A DNA stretch of 64,000 bases from Candidatus Omnitrophota bacterium (GTDB taxonomy: Bacteria; Omnitrophota; Gorgyraeia; Pluralincolimonadales; Pluralincolimonadaceae), in assembly GCA_041653595.1 (NCBI GenBank), contig JBAZFB010000001.1:1-64000 (forward strand). Direction: 5' to 3'. The translations under genes were made by a program, and so were the position numbers. This document shows positions 1-7,633 of this stretch, one piece after another (position 1 is the stretch's first letter; every line of letters starts with the position of its first letter). The notes under the pieces were generated by a model that was not told the origin of the DNA, did not search any database, and saw only the letters and a program-made list of their open reading frames with translations.

Positions 1-1011
1 TTTACATAAACGCGAGACCGACATGGCCCCGATAAATACCCCTATCCCGAGAGGGACCAGTATAAGCCCGCTTAAATAGGCCGTATACCCCATCATCGTC
101 TGGTAAAAGAGCGGCATGAGCGCCATTACACCGTACATGATCGCGCCAATCATAAAAGCGATGATCATTCCACCGGTAAGGTTCCTGTCCTTGAGGATGC
201 GCAGGTCGACCACCGGATGCTTCACGCGGAATTCCCATATAACGAACGCGATGAGCGAGATGACGACAACGATCGCCGTCCAGCATATCCAGGACGCCTG
301 GAACCAATCCGCCTCCTGGCCCTTATCGAGGACCAGCTGCAGCGCGCCCAGGCCGATAGCCATCAGCGCGAACCCGTAATAATCTATGCCGGTCCTGATC
401 TTCCGGATATACGGCGGGTCTTCCACGAACACCTTAGACATCAGGATGGCGATGATCCCGACAGGCACATTGATGAAGAAGATCCACCGCCATGAGAAAT
501 TATCGGTAAGCCAACCGCCGAGGACGGGGCCTATAATAGGCGCCACGATGACTCCCATCGCGAAAACCGCCATGGCTGAAGTGCGCTTCTCCTTCGGAAA
601 ACTTTCCAGCAATATTGCCTGGGAGATCGGCTGGAGGGCCCCTCCTCCTATGCCCTGGAATATCCGGAACAGGACCAATTGATTTAGGCTGCTCGCTATG
701 CCGCAAAGGACGGAGGATAGGGTGAACAGGGATATGCAGATAAGAAGCACCCTTTTACGGCCGAAAAAACCGCCGAACCATGCCGAAGCGGGTAAAATGA
801 TCGCATTGGCGACAAGATAACTTGTTAAGACCCAGGTCCCCTCATGGGTAGTCGCGGAGAGGTTTCCCGCGATCTGCGGCAAGGCCACATTCGCGATGGA
901 GGTATCCAGGACTTCCATGGTCGCGGCCAACATGACCGCGATGCAGATCAGCCATGGGTTGCTTTTGGGGCGCCATTCTTCAGGTTGAAGAGCGCCGCTT
1001 CCCCTGTTCAC
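1..1011 (-). CDS. emrB: EmrB/QacA-type MFS drug efflux transporter (3' part outside window)
   Basis: The protein is a proton-driven multidrug exporter of the DHA2 family (14 membrane helices) in the inner membrane. The first 337 codons are open to the window edge; the family is about 510 residues, so the C-terminal third is missing. The start is a GTG whose G is the last base of the upstream TAG stop, giving a tight coupled start. Visible family signatures are the helix-1 stretch AATMEVLDTSIANVALPQIA, the following WVLTSYLVANAIILP, and the Arg/Lys loop GFFGRKR (motif A). It is the third structural gene of the tetR-tolC-hlyD-emrB unit and should pair with the adaptor immediately upstream. Substrate cannot be read from the sequence. 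Confidence 0.88.
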   Translation of the reverse strand, partial: MNRGSGALQPEEWRPKSNPWLICIAVMLAATMEVLDTSIANVALPQIAGNLSATTHEGTWVLTSYLVANAIILPASAWFGGFFGRKRVLLICISLFTLSSVLCGIASSLNQLVLFRIFQGIGGGALQPISQAILLESFPKEKRTSAMAVFAMGVIVAPIIGPVLGGWLTDNFSWRWIFFINVPVGIIAILMSKVFVEDPPYIRKIRTGIDYYGFALMAIGLGALQLVLDKGQEADWFQASWICWTAIVVVISLIAFVIWEFRVKHPVVDLRILKDRNLTGGMIIAFMIGAIMYGVMALMPLFYQTMMGYTAYLSGLILVPLGIGVFIGAMSVSRLCK

Positions 1012-1874
1012 TACCGGACCTTTATCTCGGCAATGACCGACATGCCTACGCCAAGATCGTACTTATTGTAGGGTTGGCCGTCAAAAACGATCTTTACCGG
1101 TATGCGCTGGACCACCTTTACAAAATTTCCCGAAGCGTTTTCTGGCGGGAACATGCTGAATTTTGCTCCGGTGCCGCGCTGGATACTGTCCACATGGCCC
1201 TCGAAGATCTTACCGGGATACGTATCTATCTTTATCCTGACCTCCTGTCCGGGCCTGACATTTTTAAGCTGGGTCTCTTTATAATTGGCGACTACCCACA
1301 TATCATTCGAAACGACCGCCATAAGCCCCTGCCCCGGCTGTATCTGGTTTCCCGCCTCGACGGACCTTTTTGCCACATGGCCGTCCGAAGGAGCGCATAT
1401 CTTAGTATATTCCAGGTTGCGCTGCGCGATCTTGAACTGCGCTTCGGCAGCCTCGGCCTGCGCTTTCGCGAGGTTATACGCGGTAACGGCATTCTCGAAC
1501 CGCTCCTTGGGATATACTTCTTCCTTATATAAGGCTTCGGCGCGGTCCCTGTCGCGCGATGCCTGCTCAAAAGCTACCTTTCGTATATCCAGGGCCGCCT
1601 GCGCCTCGTTCACCCTCAATTCGTAATCTATCGGGTCTATCTCGACCAGGACGTCCCCTTCTTTCACGATGCGGTTATCTTCCGCATTCACTGTCTTGAC
1701 CGTCCCCGGGACCTTGGCCGCGATGCTATGGATCCTGCCCTCGATGTACGCGTCATCGGTGGATACCAGGCTGAGGCCGCTCATGACGAATAGGATCAAT
1801 GCGACAGCGACGATTCCGCCCGTGACCAAAAATATGCCCAACACTTTCTTTTTCTTAACGTTTTGCAGGTTCAT
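1011..1874 (-). CDS. emrA: HlyD/EmrA-type membrane fusion protein
   Basis: This is the periplasmic adaptor that links the inner-membrane exporter to the TolC-like channel. It is 287 residues with one N-terminal membrane helix (about 10-32), then the lipoyl/barrel-sandwich half motif (VPGTVKTVNAEDNRIVKEGD), a coiled-coil hairpin rich in Ala/Glu (about 75-150), the second lipoyl half (APSDGHVAKRSVEAGNQI) and a beta-barrel domain. Its start overlaps the end of the tolC-like gene by 20 bases and its stop overlaps the emrB GTG start, so the three genes are translationally coupled. It is shorter than E. coli EmrA (about 390), mostly in the hairpin. Confidence 0.92.
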   Translation of the reverse strand: MNLQNVKKKKVLGIFLVTGGIVAVALILFVMSGLSLVSTDDAYIEGRIHSIAAKVPGTVKTVNAEDNRIVKEGDVLVEIDPIDYELRVNEAQAALDIRKVAFEQASRDRDRAEALYKEEVYPKERFENAVTAYNLAKAQAEAAEAQFKIAQRNLEYTKICAPSDGHVAKRSVEAGNQIQPGQGLMAVVSNDMWVVANYKETQLKNVRPGQEVRIKIDTYPGKIFEGHVDSIQRGTGAKFSMFPPENASGNFVKVVQRIPVKIVFDGQPYNKYDLGVGMSVIAEIKVR

Positions 1875-3216
1875 TTTTGTTCTCCATTGTTTCGTAGATA
1901 AGCGCGAGGTCGATACCCATCGAATACATAAGTTTCGCGTAATTACGCTTCAGTTCGTAATCCGCGCCGTAATAATTTGTCTGCGCCCTCGTCTGCAGCG
2001 TTATCGCTTCGAGCACGTCCGTAGATGTGGCGGCTCCGGCCGTATATTTCACGCGGTATGCGCGGACGTTCTCGCCCGCCTGCTCGAGCGCTTCCGAGGC
2101 GACGGAGACCTTTTCGCAGGCATCCTTAAGGCTCAAATGGCTGTTTTCAACCTCGAATTTTATATCCTCGATAAGTTTGCCTTTTTGTTCTTTTATCTGC
2201 TTTTGCAGAGCGCGCTCCTTGAGCAGGTCCGCCCGGGCCGCGCCGCCGTCATACAGGTTCATCTTGACCCCCAGGTTGACCGACATATTGTCTTCGTGCA
2301 CCTGGTACCTGTTCTTAGTATGGTTATAACCGCCGTCGGCATAAAGGACCGGAAGGTTTTCTACCGCCTTTGCCTTTTCGCTCGAGACAGACGCTTTTAT
2401 CCTGCTTTCATAGAAAACGATCTCCGGCCTCTGTTCCTGCGCCGTGATCCAGGCATCCTCTATCTCGGGGAACTGCGGCAACTGCATATTTATATCCTGC
2501 GCGATGAGCTTCTCTCTCAACGAGAGGGCCAGGATATTATTCAAGCGCGCGGCGGCGACTTCTTTCCCATTGCGTGCCGCTATCAATTTCTGCTTCGCGT
2601 CGGCAAGCTTGACCTTAGCGGGAAGCAGGTCGTTCTTTACTATAACCCCCTGTTCAAACAGATGTTCCATATCTTTAATATAAGAGGTAAGGCTTTCAAC
2701 TTCCTTCTCCGCGACATTTATAAACTTCTCCGCTTCCAGCAGGTTGAAATAAGCCACTACAAACTCCAGCGTAGCTACCCGCTTGACGCTTTCGCTGCGG
2801 GCCTTTACCGCCTCGACCATCTCCTTTGACGCGCGATAGTTAGAGAGGCTCTTTCCGAAGTCGAACAAAGTCTGGTAAACATTGGCCCCGAAGGAATACG
2901 GATTTTGGTCCGAGGTCGGTACCACCATGCCGCCGAATTTCATTTCGGGCTTGTTATTATTGAAGGTCTGCGCGGCGCCTATATTAAGGTGCGGCAGCAG
3001 CACGGAGCGGGCGATCATCGAGTCCTGGAAAGCCATGTCATTATCAAAGGAAGATATTTTAACCAGGCGGCTGTCCTTTTGCACTATCGAAATTCCTTCC
3101 TGGATAGTGAGCAGCCTGCCGTTTTTTCCCGCGGCCTGCTCCGCATGGGCAAGGTGGCCCGCACAGGCCGCCAAGGCGCAAACCGCCGCAACCGCAAATA
3201 CACTCTTACTTGCCAT
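1855..3216 (-). CDS. TolC-family outer membrane efflux channel
   Basis: A 453-residue outer-membrane factor forming the exit duct for the adjacent pump. A Sec signal peptide spans about residues 1-25 (hydrophobic core then HAEQA). The rest is helix-rich with two repeated halves typical of the OEP family, including the YGADYELKRNYAKLMYSMG segment near the C-terminus. It is the first gene behind the operator-bearing promoter at about 3275-3325 and follows tetR. Function as a channel is well supported by family and context; the specific drug or bile-like substrate is unknown. Confidence 0.9.
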   Translation of the reverse strand: MASKSVFAVAAVCALAACAGHLAHAEQAAGKNGRLLTIQEGISIVQKDSRLVKISSFDNDMAFQDSMIARSVLLPHLNIGAAQTFNNNKPEMKFGGMVVPTSDQNPYSFGANVYQTLFDFGKSLSNYRASKEMVEAVKARSESVKRVATLEFVVAYFNLLEAEKFINVAEKEVESLTSYIKDMEHLFEQGVIVKNDLLPAKVKLADAKQKLIAARNGKEVAAARLNNILALSLREKLIAQDINMQLPQFPEIEDAWITAQEQRPEIVFYESRIKASVSSEKAKAVENLPVLYADGGYNHTKNRYQVHEDNMSVNLGVKMNLYDGGAARADLLKERALQKQIKEQKGKLIEDIKFEVENSHLSLKDACEKVSVASEALEQAGENVRAYRVKYTAGAATSTDVLEAITLQTRAQTNYYGADYELKRNYAKLMYSMGIDLALIYETMENKNEPAKR

Positions 3217-3274
3217 ATTGCATCCTTCCCCGTCGCATTTGTATGTTTTCTTGAATGAACACTAATATCTTAAT

Positions 3275-3325
3275 ATGAACGTATGTTCATTTATGAATGG
3301 TATCATTCATTTGGGGTTTTGTCAA
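3275..3325 (-). promoter_or_regulatory. Efflux operon promoter with two palindromic TetR-type operators
   Basis: On the minus strand, TTGACA (3325-3320), a 17-base spacer and TACCAT (3302-3297) form a sigma70-like promoter. Palindrome ATGAAC-gtat-GTTCAT lies at 3275-3290, over the expected start site. A second palindrome, ATGAATG-gtat-CATTCAT, lies at 3293-3310 and covers the -10. Their centres are 19 bases apart, about two helical turns. Placement fits direct steric repression by the TetR regulator encoded just upstream. Confidence 0.78.
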
Positions 3326-3352
3326 GATGGATATTTCAGGCGGGATTACGCG

Positions 3353-3970
3353 CTATTTATCTTCGGAGATGCCTCTTAACAGGCACTTTAATATGATGCC
3401 GGACATGCCGACCAGGCTCTTCTTGTTTTTGCTGTTTTCCTTGAACCATTTCAGGACAAAGGATTTCATGATCGAGGTCAATATATCAAGGACTTGTATG
3501 GGCTCAAAATCCCTGCTTATGACCCCCTCCTTCTGGGCCTGCTTGACTATATCTTCCATATATTTTTCGAACTTTTGGCCGGAAGGGGTGTTCCTGATGC
3601 TCTTCTCCGCAAGCATCATATCGTCGGATTCCGAGACGAATATGCGGAAGAAGTCCAGGTTCTCCTCGAAATACGCGAGTGATTCGCGCACGAATACCCC
3701 CAGCTTGCCTTTCGAGTCCTTTGCCGATGCCATCTTCTCTTCGACTACAGACAGCATACCCTTTAACTTTTCCGTAAAAAGCGACCGGTACAGTTCATCC
3801 TTATCCTTGAAATGCAGGTATACGGTGCCTGTCGCGTACTGGGCTTCTTTGGCGATATCCCTTATCGTCGCCTTGTGGTATCCCTTCAGGGCGAAAATAT
3901 GCTCCGCCGCCGCGAAGATATCCGACCTCCGCAACTGCCTGTCCCTTTCTCTCCTGTTTAATACAGCCAT
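3353..3970 (-). CDS. TetR/AcrR-family repressor of the efflux operon
   Basis: A 205-residue regulator. The ATG at 3970 is chosen over an in-frame ATG 45 bases upstream because GAGGTG precedes it and the upstream option would start inside the operator. The N-terminal HTH (ATIRDIAKEAQYATGTVYLHFKDKDELY, recognised as a family signature over two stretches) is followed by an all-helical ligand-binding domain. It lies upstream of, and co-oriented with, the pump genes. Its own promoter carries nearly the same 16-base palindrome as the pump promoter, so autoregulation is likely. The inducer is unknown. Confidence 0.9.
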   Translation of the reverse strand: MAVLNRRERDRQLRRSDIFAAAEHIFALKGYHKATIRDIAKEAQYATGTVYLHFKDKDELYRSLFTEKLKGMLSVVEEKMASAKDSKGKLGVFVRESLAYFEENLDFFRIFVSESDDMMLAEKSIRNTPSGQKFEKYMEDIVKQAQKEGVISRDFEPIQVLDILTSIMKSFVLKWFKENSKNKKSLVGMSGIILKCLLRGISEDK

Positions 3971-3999
3971 TTCACCTCGCCTAGAATTGTATCTAATTA

Positions 4000-4048
4000 A
4001 TGAACGAATGTTCATAAATTATATACCATCTATTCCCGCTTATGTCAA
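4000..4048 (-). promoter_or_regulatory. tetR promoter and operator
   Basis: On the minus strand, TTGACA (4048-4043), a 17-base spacer and TATATA (4025-4020) are followed by palindrome ATGAAC-gaat-GTTCAT at 4000-4015. The palindrome differs by one base from that at 3275-3290. It lies at the expected transcription start, as expected for an autoregulated TetR gene. Confidence 0.8.
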
Positions 4049-4073
4049 GCCAATTACTTTAAAACGAATGCCC

Positions 4074-4574
4074 TCAATCAACAGTTACCTTAAAAGCTGT
4101 TAATTCCGAGGACCCTGTCCATTCCCCTTTACATTTAACCGAATAGCCGGGAGCGAATAATTCAAGCGGTATCCTAACCCGATTCGGTCCTTCCAGCCAG
4201 GCATCAACCGGAACTTTTATCTTGATCCCGCTTATAATAATTTCTCTTTTTGCGGAATCTATCGATGCTATCTTGCCTTCTATAGCTGAGCATTCCGGCT
4301 GTTTCCTGTCTATCTTCCCTGCCTTCAACTCTGATGAACCGGTAAACTTCCCTTCTATTTCAACATAATCTCCCGGCGCAAGCTTGCTTATCGCAAGCGG
4401 ATAATCCTGCTCGTTCTCTATCCATGCATCCGCTGCCTGTATTACCACTCCGGAGATCTGCAGTGTCTTTTTCGACCTGTCAATGGAATTGACCTTTCCC
4501 CTGATTCCGTCTGCCAAGCATACTCCCGTAAATACAAAAACTATAAAAAATGCAACTACTCCTATCCTCTTCAT
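4074..4574 (-). CDS. Secreted protein with two DUF5666-like repeats
   Basis: A 166-residue exported protein of unknown function. The start at 4574 follows AAGGAGG with good spacing; a longer in-frame start exists at 4643 but has no signal peptide directly behind it. Residues 1-21 form a signal peptide (MKRIGVVAFFIVFVFTGVCLA). The remainder contains two copies of a beta-rich unit of about 65 residues, each with a G-K-I/V-x-S-I-D start, an AWLE/AWIE element and a FTGSSELKAGK-like end. This matches the general look of DUF5666 domains. Another protein of this style is at 17757. Function not known. Confidence 0.75.
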   Translation of the reverse strand: MKRIGVVAFFIVFVFTGVCLADGIRGKVNSIDRSKKTLQISGVVIQAADAWIENEQDYPLAISKLAPGDYVEIEGKFTGSSELKAGKIDRKQPECSAIEGKIASIDSAKREIIISGIKIKVPVDAWLEGPNRVRIPLELFAPGYSVKCKGEWTGSSELTAFKVTVD

Positions 4575-4719
4575 GCATCGCCCTCCTTTTTTAGCTGTGA
4601 TCCTTAATCCTCCCGGATTATTACCCGCAAAAAGCCACGACATTTTTTCATATTCATATTTACCCCTTTAAATTCTCAAAATGAAAAAAGGGACCCTTTC
4701 ACGTTTCACGATTTGGGGA

Positions 4720-4756
4720 TCAGAGAGGGATTCACTCGCGGAATTTGAGCACCTTG
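4720..4756. repeat. Partial copy of dispersed intergenic repeat (right-hand module only)
   Basis: The stretch resembling ttggggatcagagaggga followed by ttcactcgcggaatttgag matches the outer part of the repeats at 24191, 30309 and 38188. The promoter core found in those copies is absent here. It lies downstream of the GH1 gene. Confidence 0.5.
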
Positions 4757-4789
4757 AACTTTTTGAACACCTAAAGCTTTTGTCTAATA

Positions 4790-4833
4790 ATATCCCGCAA
4801 AGCGGGATATCTAGCGAAATCCTGCGAAGCAGG
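4790..4833. terminator. Tandem hairpins downstream of the GH1 gene
   Basis: ATATCCCGC-aaa-GCGGGATAT (4790-4810) is a perfect 9-bp stem with a three-base loop. A second small hairpin, CCTGC-gaa-GCAGG, follows at 4821-4833. Together they may end transcription of the minus-strand cassette, though no strong T-run follows. Confidence 0.45.
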
Positions 4834-4851
4834 GTGTCCGTTTTGTCCGCT

Positions 4852-6276
4852 TCAGAAATCCAGTTTTCCTGACTTGATGATTTGCTCGTATTCTCTTGCC
4901 GATCCTCGAATTGTTCGTTCCTGCGTCGTATAGTCCACCCCTATTAACCCAAATCGCGGAGCGAACCCGTCTGTCCACTCATAATTATCCAAGAACGACC
5001 AATAGAAATAACCGATCACAGGAGCCCCCTCATTCATCGCCAGGGCTACGGCCTTAAGATGTTCTAAGATAAATACCGAACGCTTGGCATCATGATTTGT
5101 GCAAACGCCGTTTCCCGTGATCAAAATAGGCAGTTTGTATTTTGAAAATTTTTTGATCAACGTGTACAACCCTTTCGGATAAATTTCCCAGCCAAGGTAA
5201 TTCCTCATGGCTAAAGGATCTTCTACGGCGAGCCCCTCACCTAAAATTTCAGGCAATAAAAACCCGCGATTGGAAACATATTCCCGCTTAAAATAATCCA
5301 AGCCGATAAAATCCAGGGTTTTTGCTCTGGGAAGTTTTATGCTGAAAAAACCTAATATCTTCGCTTTCCCCCGTATTAAGGCCTGAATAAATAAGTGATT
5401 GATCGCCTGGTCCCTTAAGCCCGCAGAGATCCGGTCCGGCAAAGAGTTGCTCGAGCGAGGCGAAAATATGATCACCTGGTGGGCTATCCCGATCATAGGT
5501 TTATTCCAGCCTTTTTGGGCATAGGCTTCGTTGATCTTTACATAAGCCAGGACATGCGCTTCGGCTAAATTTTGCACGACTTTAAACGCATTTTCCGTTG
5601 ACTTCTCCCCAGGCGGCCAACTCCCGACCATATAGCCGTTATACGCATAAGATGCCGGTTCATTCAACGTTATCCAATAATGAACATCGCTGCCCAGAGT
5701 TTCTGTCGTTTTCCGCGCGTATCGGGCGAAAAGTTCCGGACTTTCATCCGAAAGCCATCCCCCCTTGCTCACAAACCATAAAGGGATCGTAAAATGATTC
5801 AACGTTACAATGGGCTCTAACCCCTTAGATTTCAGCGAAAGGATCATCTTGCGGTAATGCTCAAGGGCTGAGCCGTCAAATTGGCCCGGCGACGGCTCGA
5901 TGCGGCTCCATTCAACGGAGAAACGATAAGCTGTAAACCCTAAAGATTGGGCGATCTTAAAATCCTCTTCAAAGCGGTTCCATTCATCACAAGCCAGTCC
6001 GGAACGCATTTTCAGGGGAACTTTCTGTTCCCACTGCCACCAGTCGTTATTGGTGTTGTTGCCTTCGACCTGATGAGAAGATGTGCCTGCCCCCCACAAA
6101 AATCCTTTCGGGAATGTAAATTCCTGCAGCGTAGGTACTGTTGTTGTTATGTTAGATCTTTCATAAGTATCGGCGCCGATATATCCCGGAACCATAAAAA
6201 TAATAAGAAATAAGGAGAGGCCTGCGCAAATATTTTTTTTAACCTCATGTCCGGCTGTTTGCGGTCGGATTTGCAT
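4852..6276 (-). CDS. Secreted GH1 beta-glucosidase homologue with Gly in place of the catalytic nucleophile
   Basis: A 474-residue GH1 TIM-barrel protein with an N-terminal signal peptide (about 14-35). The acid/base Glu is kept in YWITLNEP (E206). The family nucleophile motif (I/V)-(T/S)-E-N-G reads ITGNG, with codon GGA at 5113-5115 (G388). The helper motif NYY of the paralogue at 15946 reads DYF here. The rest of the pocket (HQVEG, TLNHF, NYEW) is conserved. GH1 enzymes hydrolyse beta-glycosides with retention, and loss of the nucleophile normally abolishes this. The protein may be a sugar-binding protein or act with activated donors. It sits 12 bases behind the receiver-PAS gene, with AAAGGAGG before its ATG, as last gene of the cassette. 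Confidence 0.9.
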   Translation of the reverse strand: MQIRPQTAGHEVKKNICAGLSLFLIIFMVPGYIGADTYERSNITTTVPTLQEFTFPKGFLWGAGTSSHQVEGNNTNNDWWQWEQKVPLKMRSGLACDEWNRFEEDFKIAQSLGFTAYRFSVEWSRIEPSPGQFDGSALEHYRKMILSLKSKGLEPIVTLNHFTIPLWFVSKGGWLSDESPELFARYARKTTETLGSDVHYWITLNEPASYAYNGYMVGSWPPGEKSTENAFKVVQNLAEAHVLAYVKINEAYAQKGWNKPMIGIAHQVIIFSPRSSNSLPDRISAGLRDQAINHLFIQALIRGKAKILGFFSIKLPRAKTLDFIGLDYFKREYVSNRGFLLPEILGEGLAVEDPLAMRNYLGWEIYPKGLYTLIKKFSKYKLPILITGNGVCTNHDAKRSVFILEHLKAVALAMNEGAPVIGYFYWSFLDNYEWTDGFAPRFGLIGVDYTTQERTIRGSAREYEQIIKSGKLDF

Positions 6277-6288
6277 ATTAACCTCCTT

Positions 6289-7260
6289 TCACGAGGAGTG
6301 GCCGCCTGCTATGGTAAACCCAAGCAGTTCCTCCACCATCGATATGAGCAAAGCAGATTGTTTAGACATGGCATCGATTACTTTCTTTTGCTCCTCATTA
6401 AGATGGCCATATGACCCGTCCTGAAGTAACGATATGTTCCCGCTGATCACTCCCAGCGGTGCGCGCAGTTTATGCGAGATAAGAGTTAAAGTATCCTGTT
6501 TTAGAAATTCCTCGCTGCGCGCTGCGGTAACATCACGCAAGATAAAAACAATGCTTAACAGCTCTCCGGCGGAATTTTTTATCAGGTCCAAATTCGCCTC
6601 TAAATATAATGCCTCCGCCGTTTCTGATTTTTGGCGTACAATATCAAATGTTTTATGCGCAATCGTTAGATCCGTAAGCGCTTCTTTACTTATAGAAACA
6701 GAATAATTCTTAAATAGCGTTTCGACCAAATTGACTTTTGCCGGATCGGTAATATTTAAGTAATTTAAGATCGCCGCATTGCTGTCTTTGATCAGGTAAT
6801 CCGGGCTGCAGATGGCAATGCCATCGCTTATTTTATCGACCACTGCCTTGAATTTCTCTTTTTCATCCAACTGCCGGAGATAATAACTTATCTTGAGTAT
6901 GGACTTGACTCTTGCTAATAGTTCAACCTTATCAAAGGGCTTGGAGATAAAATCATCGCATCCTGCCTCAAGGGCTTTTACCTTGTCTTCGGTCTCCCTA
7001 AGCGCGGTTACCATGACCACCGGGATAAGGCGTGTCTTTTCATCGGCGCGCAATTTTTCCAGCACTTCTATGCCGGACATCCTGGGCATCATTATGTCCA
7101 GCAGGACCAGATCGATTTGATCGCCGGAAAGTATTTTCAGCGCTTCTTCACCGCTTGCCGCCTTGACAATCTCATAACCCTGCGGAACAAGATACGCTTC
7201 GAGAAGTTCAACGCTTTGGAGCTGGTCATCAACAGCTAAAATTACCGGTCTGTCTTTCAT
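6289..7260 (-). CDS. Receiver-PAS-HisKA protein lacking a kinase ATPase domain
   Basis: A 323-residue signalling protein. Residues 1-120 are a receiver domain (acidic pair D11/D12, phospho-acceptor D55, SKPFD loop). Residues about 135-245 form a PAS-like sensor, and about 252-315 a HisKA dimerisation helix pair with the H-box SHKLRAPL. The protein then stops (AGGHSS), so no HATPase domain is present and none is visible as a broken remnant downstream. It could accept phosphate from the neighbouring kinase at 7634 or bind it as a heterodimer. It lies 3 bases after the single-domain receiver gene and directly before the GH1 gene. Confidence 0.88.
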   Translation of the reverse strand: MKDRPVILAVDDQLQSVELLEAYLVPQGYEIVKAASGEEALKILSGDQIDLVLLDIMMPRMSGIEVLEKLRADEKTRLIPVVMVTALRETEDKVKALEAGCDDFISKPFDKVELLARVKSILKISYYLRQLDEKEKFKAVVDKISDGIAICSPDYLIKDSNAAILNYLNITDPAKVNLVETLFKNYSVSISKEALTDLTIAHKTFDIVRQKSETAEALYLEANLDLIKNSAGELLSIVFILRDVTAARSEEFLKQDTLTLISHKLRAPLGVISGNISLLQDGSYGHLNEEQKKVIDAMSKQSALLISMVEELLGFTIAGGHSS

Positions 7261-7263
7261 CCT

Positions 7264-7632
7264 CTACCCCTTGATAAATTTACTGATTTCTTTCGCGAAA
7301 GTGCGCGTATTTATCGGCTTGCCTATAAATCCGGAGTTAGATATGTCTTTTATCTCTTCCCTGCCTTCTGCCATTACGGAAGCAGTTACAAAAACAATGG
7401 GAATATCGCTTGTCTCTTTGTCTTGACGCAATATCCTGGCAGCTTCGCTACCGCGCATATCCGGAAGCCGCACATCCATAATTATGACATCCGGTTTTTC
7501 TTTCCTGACAATGGCAATTCCGCCGGAAGCATCTTGAGCTACAAATACTTCGAAGCCGGCGACCTCCAGGAGGTCTTTTTCCAGCGTCAGATTATTCACG
7601 TTATCATCGACAATTAAGACTTTCTTCCCCAT
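7264..7632 (-). CDS. Single-domain response regulator (CheY/DivK-like)
   Basis: A stand-alone receiver of 122 residues. Key residues are the D9/D10 acidic pair, phospho-acceptor D53 (IIMDVRLP), the conserved Thr in FVTAS and the Lys in GKPIN. There is no output domain, so it probably acts by protein contact or as a phosphorelay intermediate between the kinase encoded upstream and the receiver-PAS protein downstream. The start lies 1 base after the kinase stop, indicating one transcript. Confidence 0.92.
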   Translation of the reverse strand: MGKKVLIVDDNVNNLTLEKDLLEVAGFEVFVAQDASGGIAIVRKEKPDVIIMDVRLPDMRGSEAARILRQDKETSDIPIVFVTASVMAEGREEIKDISNSGFIGKPINTRTFAKEISKFIKG

Positions 7633-7633
7633 C

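Noticed and set aside
1669..2829. Plus-strand frame of 386 codons opposite the TolC-like gene
   Set aside because: The minus strand encodes a clear TolC-family protein there; the plus frame has no family pattern.
4790..4833. Tandem small hairpins CCCGC-aaa-GCGGG and CCTGC-gaa-GCAGG as a CRISPR or integron array
   Set aside because: Only two unequal hairpins, no regular spacers and no associated genes; treated as a terminator region.
6289..6300. Frameshift explaining the missing ATPase domain of the receiver-PAS-HisKA gene
   Set aside because: The sequence after the stop is immediately the ribosome site and start of the GH1 gene; no ATPase motif was found in any frame.
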